A DNA stretch of 64,000 bases from Dichetophora obliterata. Lineage: Eukaryota > Arthropoda > Insecta > Diptera > Sciomyzidae. Below the pieces are notes generated by a model. The model did not search any database and was not told where the DNA came from. It saw nothing but the letters and a program-made list of their open reading frames with translations. Both the position numbers and the translations under genes were made by a program. Every line of letters starts with the position of its first letter. Position 1 is the stretch's first letter. Of this stretch, positions 12,701 through 24,700 are shown piece by piece. The stretch covers positions 259,367,462-259,431,461 of the forward strand of contig OY986435.1 of the NCBI GenBank assembly GCA_963920525.1. The letters are read 5' to 3'.

Positions 12701-15700
12701 GATGCTTTTTATACACTCTCCATTGAATGCGTTCGAAATAGTTTGTTATAAGTTTAAAGAACGTATCCAATCTCATTCAATTGTTTTAAATGAGAAATGA
12801 CTTCGTTTCTCATTTAGCAAAATGGGCTGAAATGAGTCATTTGACCCAATGTTAATGTAGTATAAGACTTAAATTTGATAATTTAGTTTCTAATATTTGA
12901 AATTTTTTTCCAGAAACTAATTTTTAAGCTGTAGAACATTGTAAAAAATATAATAACATTTCGAAAAAAATTAATTTTTATACAAAATATTATTTTTAAT
13001 GACAGAAACTGTTATTGAGTTTTGTATCAAAATTAAGCAAGTTTTTCAGATAAACGAAAAAGTTTAATGAAAGCAACAATCTAATATTTTAAAGGTTTTG
13101 TGAAAACAGTAAAAAACATTGTATTGGCTAATCTTTTCTCATTTCTCCAAATTTACTTAATTGACCTTTCAGACAAAGGAAATTTGATGAACATCGATAT
13201 GAAAATGGCAGAGCTGTTGGCTTGCAAATTAAAAAATTGAAATTTCAATCGGTTTTTTCTAATTCTAGTTCTAAGGAAAATGTGTTATATTGAGAAAATA
13301 TGTAGTTTTCAAGATATTGCTATAATTTTGATGTCATAATAACGGAAATTTTCAATTTATTATATATACGTATAAAATATTTTCGAAAAGTCTTTCGTTT
13401 ACCGTTTTTTTTTATTAACTAACGACTTTTCATACAAATGCGTTGTAGTGAGAAAATCTATAGTTTTCGAGATATAACCAAAAGTTTGATGTCAAAATAA
13501 TTTAAATTTTTCAAAACTTAAGAAGAATATATTCATATTCAGAATCGAAGAAAAGAAAATTACATTTTTGAAATACAAATTAAAAAAATGGTTTACCAAT
13601 ATTTTTTATAATTCTGTTATGCAGGACGTATTAAAAAATCAAAATACAGAAAAAGCAGATCAAAATACAGATGTTACCATAAAAATTACTGTTAGAAGGT
13701 GATTTAAATTAGATAAAGTAATTTTTTAATATTAATACAATATTTTAATTATTAAAAAAACACAAATATTTTTGTATTTTGTATTTGAAGATAAAACAAA
13801 ATGCTTTAATTTTAAGATTTCAAATTTTTACATGGTATTTATTATTTTTATCGCAGGCGAAGCAGCGGGTATTTGCTAGTAATAATATAAGTAGAAGTGA
13901 CAGTTCGTGTTGCGACCATCGAATGTCAAACAAAAGAAAACTAAACAGAGTGCGTGTGTCACACTCATTAGCCGCATTCAGCATAGTTAGTGTTTACGTA
14001 AATTATACAAAAAATAATATTTTTGATAGGTGGCGTTGAAAAGTAGTAATTTTCAGCCAAGATCAAGATTTCTCAAGTTATACACATCTGATTTGATCGT
14101 GGTTCATCTCAAATTGTATATTGGGGCTCTGACTACATCATTCACTGGATTTATTAAGTTTGGTTGTTATTTTCTCCTCCATGCATGACTTCTTAAAAAA
14201 CGCTGTAATTTTCAATTATTAAGATCCCCGTTTTTACTTAATATAGAGCTTTTTAAATACTACGCAAATAAAAAATCTTTTCAAAAATGAGACTTTTTCG
14301 TAAATTTTTTAATGTTTCTTCGTACAAATTGTATATACGTAACGCCAGTTTGCAAATACTCATATGTAACAAGACAGCAAATACCTTCAAATAATATATC
14401 ACATTTTCAGCTACTAGTATACATAATTTTTTTTCAATTAGTGACCTGTCAAACAATATCAGAAATTGTTCCCTCTGGCATGGGACTAAAATTATTCCAT
14501 CAACAAGCATTGTAATTAAATTCAGATAATTCCGCTACAACTGCAACTCTTGCTGACCACGCAAAAAAGTCCTGCTGCAATGCGTTACGCAATAAAGTAA
14601 CGCTATTGTAAAATTGAAGCGAGTAAATCAAAATATCGCAATGCAATCCGCATTAAATGCTGCATTAACTGCAACTAATGAGCTATATTGACCAAAAATG
14701 GCTGCAAAAGGCTAGTCAAGCAGATTAAAAGTAGTTTTATGAATTTTTGTTGTGTTGCTTTGAATGGATTAAAATTTCGAATTAAAAACACAAAATTAAA
14801 GTTACCTTAAATAGACTAAGGAGTAAGGCCTTAGGGACATCAAGGTAGGTACATTTACCATAAACATGGGCGAGCAGCGTTTCCGTAAGTAGGTTTTATA
14901 CTTCAAATGGTACATATATTTTTTAAAAAAAACTTTATACAATTTCGTATTTATTGTAGTAGATTTCAGTTGTTTTTTAAACGCTGATTCCGATTCTGGC
15001 AACAGACTTTTTTATTTGTGTTTGACCTTAAGATATGTAGTGTTGAATAAGAGAAAAATATGCGTTTACAGGGGGGGTGCGATAAAACCATGCGAGATAA
15101 CGCCATATGGCTTTATCTCCCATCGCATTGAGAGATAAAGCCATATGGCGTTATCTCCCATCGTATTGAGAGATAATGACATATTTTATTTTTGGCAATT
15201 GAGAGACAAAACCATATGGCGTTATCTCTCAATTCATTGCTGTTGCATTGTTATTGTTGATTTGATTGTTATTCATTATATTCCGTAACTCTGCTTATGA
15301 ATGTCATATTGTATCCACGTGTTTTGTGATTAAAATGGAAAATAGTGATAAACATTAAATAAACATTAAAAAAAACTAAAACTTTCTTTTCTTTTTAAAA
15401 AATGGTTAGTGGGAAATTCATAACAATTATTACCTTTTCAAATGATTTCTAATCATAACAATTCTTTTTTTTTGTCAGTGAAATATAATTAGCTATTTAT
15501 CCTTTTACAGAATTTTTACACCTCAATTAGAACATTCTGTAAAAGGGAAAATCATTAGCTTTTGTTTTTTCAGTGAAAAAAAATAAAATATCAAATGAGA
15601 TATAAAGCCATGTGAGATAACGCCATATGGCCTTATCGCTCTTTGTGATGGGAAATAAAGCCATACAGAAATTTTGACAAAAAGATGGCTTTATCACTCT

Positions 15701-18700
15701 TCGAATTGAGTTATAAAGCCATATGGCGTTATCTCGCATGGCTTTATCGCACCCCCCCGCGTTTACATGCATATTTGAGTAATTTAAAAAAATGGATCAT
15801 GGTAAAATTCTTGAATAAGGCTTGAATGATTTAGTAAGCCTTTTTATATAACTTCACATTGTTGAAATAGTATGTTCATATGTAATTTTCAAAAATTTCA
15901 AAACAAATTTTAAGAGTCCAGCTTTAATAGAAAATGTTACAAAATGCGGATTAAAAATGTTCAGTTTGCATGAACCACACACAAAAATTAAATCAAACTT
16001 TTCAGCTTATAAAAATTAGAGAACTCATTAAGAAAAATTTGCGTACCTGTAAATTTTATTATAATTGCTTTTGCATTTATTGCAATCACAAGATTTGAAT
16101 ATTTTAAAATAGCCTACAATCTATTCAACCTATATTCCTTATATCATTAAATTCTGTTTAAACGTGAAAGACGAACAAACAAAAAACAGGCTATTTTTCA
16201 TTTTTTTATATTAGTAAAGATTAAAGATAATTTTATGTGTTTTCATAAAAGCTAGGCTCGCACTATTTTAATGGTAAATATTTTTAAATAACGTACGATA
16301 ATGCTATCAAACAGTGTGGGGGGGTGCGATAAAGCCATGCGAGATAACGCCATATGGCTTTATAACTCAATTCTAAGAGTGATAAAGCCATCTTTTTGTC
16401 AAAATTTCTGTATGGCTTTATTTCCCATCACAAAGAGCGATAAGGCCATATGGCGTTATCTCACATGGCTTTATATCTCATTTGATATTTTATTTTAAAA
16501 GGTTTATTTTGGTAATGTTTCTTATAGCCGAGAATCTGATAGCCAATCTAATAACAATTTTCTCTGTAAAAGAAAACCTCAAACGTTTCATTGAGAAAAT
16601 CCTTAGTTTTCACTGAAAAAACAAAAGCTAATGATTTTCCCTTTTACAGAATGTTCTAATTGAGGTGTAAAAATTCTGTAAAAGGATAAATAGCTAATTA
16701 TATTTCACTGACAAAAAAAAAGAATTGTTATGATTAGAAATCATTTGAAAAGGTAATAACAATGCAACAATAACAATGCAACAGCAATGAATTGAGAGAT
16801 AACGCCATATGGTTTTGTCTCTCAATTGCCAAAAATAAAATATGTCATTATCTCTCAATACGATGGGAGATAACGCCATATGGCTTTATCTCTCAATGCG
16901 ATGGGAGATAAAGCCATATGGCGTTATCTCGCATGGTTTTATCGCACCCCCCCAAACAGTGTCACATAAGAAACTATAATCTTATCTATCTTTCAGGTCT
17001 GATTTGAAGATTTTACTACAATCCAATCATGTTTAATCATGACTTAAGAATGCCTTAAAAACTCGTATTACATTCATTCAAGAGTGTATATCCTAGGATC
17101 TAATATAGATAATAAAAATTGTTGCCAAAATTAAAATCAGCGATTATAAATCTATTGAAATTGACTACAATATTGCAAAAACATAAAATTTTCATGGACA
17201 CCGTGATGTTTTAGGATATTTTGAAAAAGGAAGATATTATATCGAGATCAAATTTTGAATATGCACTTTTCTATCTTATTATTATTAATCCTTATCATGC
17301 TTTTTGCGAAATATTATAAACAAAAATAATTTTTAGAAATATGTTACTTTCAAGAACATTCTGAAGTAAGCATTTCTGTTCAGATCGTAATGAAATTTTG
17401 TATGTGTTTAGTTTATTCTATTTTCAGCTGATTTAGCCCTAATTTTTAACGATTTTTATGATTTAAAAAATATGCCATTTTCAAGGACATTTTGGAATAA
17501 TTCTGACATTATATCAGAAAAACCTTCATATTAATAATATTTAGGTAAGTAACTATAACTTAATCTAAAAATATTTGCAAAATAATTTATTTTTTTTAAT
17601 AATTGATGAATAGCATGAATGATTATATTATCATAAACTAATGTTCTGCAAAATTTCACATCGATACGAAGAACTTTATTGTCGTTTTATGACAAGCGTC
17701 AAGCTTACGCCCTTTTTGCACCCAACTGTTTTTTATATGATATGGGCGTGTGACAAAACGTCGATATTTGAGCAATTTGAATAAATATAAAGCCATATGA
17801 ATAAGACGAGTTCGATTTCTATCGGACCCAGAAATATATCAAAAACACCCATATCTAAAAAATAATGTATTTAATATATTTAATTTGTATTTAATTTGCA
17901 TTGAATAAATGTTTGGGGTCAACATTAATTTTATGAAGACATCGACTTTATATAAATTATGTAATGCGTGCTTGAGGAAAAAAACTTACATATACTTAAA
18001 TGGAAGTAGTCAATGTATAGTTGGATATTTGGTCAATATCTTGTAAAAGGGACTCCCTATCTTGAAAAATAGTACTTTTTAAAAAAGTATGTTTAAGAGA
18101 TTTTGGTCTAGCAGTAAAACCGAAAATATATTTGATTGTAAAAATGTCGTCGGACATCTCGGTTAGTTCGGAAGATTTTGTTTCTTAAAAAAAATTGGTT
18201 GTAAAAAAAATAAAAAACTGAGAAGTGGAAACAAAATATATGAAAAACCAAAAATGAAGGATGTTTTGTCCCTAACGCCTTTCATGCGATCGGAAAATGC
18301 AAATTTGCTCAAAAATATATTCTCGTTTGAAAAAGAAACAAACGATGGAATCCAGTAAAGCAATGCATGCGACGAAAAAGATTAAACTAATCCGCGGTTT
18401 TGCAACGAATTTCTTGAGCCAATACGTATTTTCCTGTCACAAAAGATGTACTGGACAAAACGTCATTAGCTTTTTCTTAACTCAGACATTACATTCATTT
18501 ATAACACTTTTGTCATAAAGACATATGTTTTAAATAAATAATTCATTTCATCAATTAAAAGAAATCCTACTCAATGAATCAATAAAAATTACAATCTTAT
18601 TGATCACTTTAATAATAACGTGTTTGAACTTTTATATCTATGTAGCTCTGTATTTTTACTTATGACTTATATAGGGCTCAAGAAGAGCTGCAGAGCATTT

Positions 18701-21700
18701 TTCAAACAGCACCCATATCGATAATAACTCGAAGATCACAAATTACTTGAACAAAACTTGTTGTTTTATCAAAGAAATGCATGCATACCAAATTTTATCA
18801 AAATCGGAGCGATAAAAGGTGTTTTATGCAAAAAGGCCGTTCCACATGTCTTTTTAAAATAACTTCTTTTAAATATATCTTTAAAAATTTAATGAAAAAT
18901 TTGATCTCTCACCAAAAAAAAAACATCAGAATTTATTTTAAAAAAGCAATCAGCAAAATTGAGCCATTAGTTTACGAGCTATAAGCTCTTAAAAACTTTA
19001 GACTCGATTTTTTCGAAACATAGTTTTTTCACACGCCCTTTTTGCATTTTTAAGCTATTTAGATGTAGTAACTTTGAAGAAAGCAACCACAACAACAGCA
19101 ACAATAACTCTATATAGAGTCAACCACACAGCAGACTAGACAACTTTATCGGGAGCGCCGAAACTACCCTCTTCAGTAGTCTTGAGTGATTAAGCTGTGA
19201 CCAACCCACTGTTTCAGTCTTATATGATTTGACACATGTTCGAATAAATTCGCAAGAATTTATTTTCTCATTAACTATTTTATCATACGACGATTAAAGC
19301 AGCAAGTATTTTAGATCAAGCCTAAGACTATACAAGATATTGTGTCTGTTCTAATTGCTTTCTAATTCACTATTCATTTTATGCATTTTTCAAATATTTG
19401 TACTACAGCGCCTTCTGGTATAAATGACAGAATCAAATATATAGTGTCAAAGAATTTATCGTATCTGAAAACCTGAAGGCATATTTTTATGCTAGTCATA
19501 TGATCGGCTTAGGACTAATGGTAGTTTTGTAAAAGATTTGTACTGCAGTGCCCTCTAGTGTTAAATATAGATCAAAATAGAAAGCGCCAACATATTTATC
19601 GTATTAAAAAACTCCTATATTATAACTATTATTATAATCATATGAGCGGTTAAGGAGTTTTTTGGGGTTTTTAAAAGATTTGAACTTCACCGCCCTCTGG
19701 TGATAAAGATAGATCTACCAAACTTTATATGTTCACCCTCTGGTCTAATCTGAAGATTGCCTGAATATTTCATCAAAATCGGTAAATCCGTTTTGGAGTC
19801 CTTAAGGAACATACAGTTGTGGTCAAAATAATAGCAGTGCTCTTATATTCAGACATGTTTGGATAACAAACACTATTATATAAATTTTGGATCCGGTAAG
19901 CCCATTATCATTCCTATAGGTACATTCAACGCTGGTTCCAAATCTGTACTTAGTTTCCTCCTATATTGTAAACTTTTCAAGATACAGGGTGTTTTACGCT
20001 TTTGGCACGTCTTAAGTATTAGATTTAGATTTATTTAGTTGTAATTTTAAATTAGTAAAGTAATCTTTTAGAGTACAACAGAGCTTAAACAGAAGTTTAA
20101 ATTTTTTCATATTAATAATAGATTTACTGCTTTATTCTGTATAACGATAATGCACACCAACGACAAGCAAGACACGAGAAGCAATACTTTTTTCTATACG
20201 AAATTCTTTTGCTTCTCGTGTCTTACTTGTCGTTGGTGTGCTGCTTCGTGATACAAAATAATGCACTTAATATTTAGAGGAAGCGAATTCCATGGCGTTA
20301 ATGAAAAAGAATCGTTTTGAGTTTAAACAAGAATATTTCGGCATAATTAAATTCTAATAATTATATTAGTTTATTCTAATAAACTTCATCTATATGTATA
20401 AAAATGAATGTACGTTTGTTTGTTTCTGTGTCCTGAATACATTTCTACACCGTTCATCCGATCGCGTAGAAACTTTCTAGCTTTTGAGTTGTAGTTCGCA
20501 GAGCCATGGATTTTGGTATTCGACCACAATTTACACGTGTCGTTTTACTGATAGCATTTTGTGGGCGTTGTAAAAGGGGGCGTGGCATCTCTCATACAAC
20601 CCAAATTTGATATATCGAATAGCTTTTGAGTTATAGTTTGCACAGCCATGGAATTTGGTACTCGACCACAATTTGCACGTGCCCTTTTACTGATAACATT
20701 TTATGGGCGTTGGGAAAGGGGAAGTGGTGCGCCATTTCACTGATTTAATTTTATGCGCATTTAACAAGGGGGCGTGGCACCTTTAAATTTTGCGATATCA
20801 AATGGCTTTAGAAGTATAGGCCGTACAGCCTCGGAATTCGGTATTCGACCACAATTTACACGTGCTGTTTCACTGATTAAATTGTATGGGCGTTGTAAAA
20901 TAGTAAGTGACACCTTTCATACAGCCCATATTTGCAATATCGAATTGCTTTGGAGTTATAGGTCGCACAGCCTCGGAATTCAGTATTCGAACACTATTTA
21001 CACATGCAGGTTCACAGATAACATTTTATGGAAGTTTGGTAATGGGGGCGTGGCAGCAACGCGACGGGTTTCAGATAGTAGTAAGCATAAAAATAAAATA
21101 TTAAAAAATTAAAAAGAAAAATTTAGTTTTCTACACCAACGTAGGTTAAATTTACTCGTTTTCTAAGCTCATTCACCCTATGAGGTTTTGCCGATCACAT
21201 AATACAAAGGGCTTTTTAGACTTGACCAAATGGGCTACCAAATTTTTTTAATTTGCTTAAGAACTTACGAGTAAAAGACAGCTAAGGTAGGAAAGTATGC
21301 ACTGAGACTAATACGAGTTGTCTCGCCTGTCAGCTGCAATACATTTTTTTCGGTCTAGTTAGAAAATGATACGACAAGACATGCAACAAAGATAAGTTCA
21401 TTAAAGTTGATACGATGTATTTAGTTTTTCTTTATATCGATAGGTATTTAAATTAAGTGGTTAAGTTCAGTTGGCCGCCACCGCCCCGGTTGGTCTTCTT
21501 TTTCTTCTTATGATTGTAATGAATTTATGCTGGAATAAAATGGCTTGTTCAAATGCAACTCTACCTCTTCGACTAGAAAAAGTGTTTCTTAAATTTGTTT
21601 TATTTGCATTTTTTTTTCTGCTGTTTGAATTAATTTTTTGGCTTATAGTTCCTTGTATAGTACTTTAATCCAAAGAAATCAAATTGTATCTTTAATCAAA

Positions 21701-24700
21701 TTAAATTCTTGAAAATATTATTATTTAAATAAAAGTTTGATGTTAAATATTCCTACAACTTTTTTAATTTGATCTTGTTTTAACAAAATTTTACCTACTG
21801 TCGAGTGATTCAGTTCTCTTTACTATTAGCATGATTATGAATTGAATGTGTTTTGTTCGGTATTGTATGCTGCTAGCCTTAATGGTTACTACTGAGCTTT
21901 CTGCTTTTTTCTGTCATACCACAATCGGTTTCCGTTCGAATAGCACATGGCAAGTGTTGTTGCTGGTGTTTTTGTTGTATAAAATCCTGTTAGTATTTTT
22001 TTACCTTGGACGTAAGCATAATTCAAGTCCACATGTGGACACGCTAACATTTGTATGTAAATGTGTCACAGCATACACAGATGCAAATGCGCGTGTGTGT
22101 AAATTTTAGCAATTTGACCACTAAATTTAGTGCAATCGATTCTGATTTTTTTTAACAAAATTTATAAATTTTGATAACACTGCTCAACAGAGAATTTGCT
22201 CCAAGAGATTTAATAATGTTTTCTAATATACTTTAGTCAGCTTATTTTAGAAATGACTTAAAATAATTTACGAAGGCTCACGAAGTTTGGTGCAAAACAA
22301 AATAATTTGTGGCATACATTTTTTTTACAACTTAAACAGGCTGTCAGCTTTAGCTCCACCGCTACGCTGACGCTCAGATCCCATATGTATTAGGAGAACA
22401 TTATCACTTAATGCAATAAATTTCAGCAGAAATGATAAGACTATTTCAAATGCAACGCCACCTCCCGGACAATAATTTTGATCCTTTCGTTTATACTCCT
22501 CATCTCGTGCATTGTCAAGTTTTGTTTTCTACCTATACCCTTTCTGAGTTTCAGCACTTGTAACTATTTTTAATATTTTTGCTTGAAAAAAATTCTGCAT
22601 TAAAAACATAAGACATAAACAACAGTTTAAGACTAAGCAATCGAATACAAACAATTTTTATGTGTTTATTTTGCAGACTTAAAACCGCAAAATCAGACAC
22701 AACACTCTTGGCATATTAATCTGTACTTTCCATAATCTGCTAATTAAATTTTATTAAACACTTTAAAATGTCACATATTTAATAAAACTGAAATGGTTAA
22801 ATCGTGTGTTTGCTTGCAGTTATGCATTTGATGTCATATCATTAACAAAAATAAATATTAGAGCAAATAAAGTAAAACATAACATTCCGGGAAGGAAGCG
22901 GTGAGAACACAAAGTTTGCTAAAAAAGTACTGATATATAAACTTTAGAAATTAAAACACCAAAAAATCTTTTGAATTAATACTGCTTTAATTGTTCTTTC
23001 TTTTCGTTTTATTTTTCTATATTGAATAACTTGCAGATAAAAGGTGGGACAAATGTTTTTTTATGAAACAGGAAAGAGAGGGGAGAAAATAGTCACTTTT
23101 AAATGTAAAACGACGAAACTTGCCTTTACTGCAAATCTATATCTTAATATATAAAATGCAAGCACGCTGCTCCATGTCCATTATCTCTCAAACTGTTCAG
23201 CCTGAAAGTATGCATATCTTAATACATAAAAGGCAAGCATACTGCTCGCACACAGTATTTCTCAAATTGTAATTGTTTATTGACAGTAAAGTAATTTTAC
23301 AAGTCACACTGTTCTCAAAAATGTTCAGCCTGAAAGTATGCACAGAAAATATATTTGATATTTATCGGTGACAATATTGGGTTTTTACAATAGTACGTTT
23401 TTAACCTAACTACCTTTTCAACTCTGCTTCAATACGTAAAGTATTATTTAAAGTGGTACATTTGTATTTTGCAAAAATCAAGTGTATAAGAAATCAAGCT
23501 TTAAATGGAGAAAAAGTTCTTTCCGCTAAATTCTCCAAAAAGGAAGTGTGCGGAGGAACTGTCATAGGACAGGTTTTTATTCTAGTACATAGATAAAACA
23601 AAGTCAAGAAATGTGTTACTAATTCCATAACTCAAGAACGAAGCGTCCAATTTGATTCAGAATTTTTTTGTTGTGTTTGTAATTATACGAACAAGGTTTG
23701 TAAAAGAGAAAATGTTTACCACACTCCCTTTCACTCTCAATAAAAAATCAATAAAAGCTATATATTCGAGACTGTTTTAGTCGTATAAGACTAAAACTTG
23801 GTAATTTATTTTGTACATATTTTTATTGTCGGAAACTGCACTTAAATGGATTTCACGCCTCCTTTTACCTATAAGGCTAAAATTTGGTAAATTAGTTCGT
23901 GTGGTTACTTTCAGCAACTGTACTAAAAATGGGCATGGTAACACTTTATAGTTAGTTTATATAGTTACGTTCGGCCACTATACTAAAAATTATGAAAATA
24001 TAAAATGTTTTTCTCCGATAAGCATGAAAATTTGTATATGGCAGAAAAACGAGGGAATATCTTTATATATAAAATTCTACTGTACATGGCTTAATGACTG
24101 AACTCTCCTTAACGGCTGGACCGATTGTGATGAAATTTGGAGTGTGTGTGTGTGTGGATGGGTCAGTAAATGGTGTAAGTCTAAAGTTGTTGCGCTGTTG
24201 TTGCTGTGGTTGTTTATAGGGGTATTTGGGAGTATAGGTTAGGTTAGGTTAGGTTGAAACGGCAGCCGCTGTACGTGCTCAAACCATACACACGAGCCAT
24301 ACATTGGGAGTATTACTCAAAATTGTAATGATTCTTTCACTACACTATTACTTTTAATGCAAACAAAATTGTAAAAATACAAAACGAATTAACATAAAAA
24401 AAAATCTTAAATTATTATGATAGCTTGATTTTTCGATCATATAAAAAGTTTTGACATTTTTACGATATAAACTTTAAATAAACCCTACATATATGCATAC
24501 CATATAAAAGTACATTAAAAAACGATTTTTTGTTTTGAATATTTTTTCAACAACAAATATTTTTATTAAAGTTTTTTGTGAAATAAAGAATTCGTTAAGG
24601 TTTTTTTGAAAATTTATAAAATTTAGAAGGGAAATGAAAATGAAAAAGATTGAAACACGGTTGAACGGACAATTAATCACAATCTTTAACACAAAAAAAA

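Noticed and set aside
15527..15772. 81-codon minus frame and its near copy at 16301-16498 as paralogous genes
   Set aside because: Both read through the terminal repeats of the two MITE copies. The similarity is explained by the repeats.
24235..24255. Interstitial telomere repeat (TTAGG)
   Set aside because: Only four units, and Diptera lack TTAGG telomeres. It is more likely part of a dispersed repeat.
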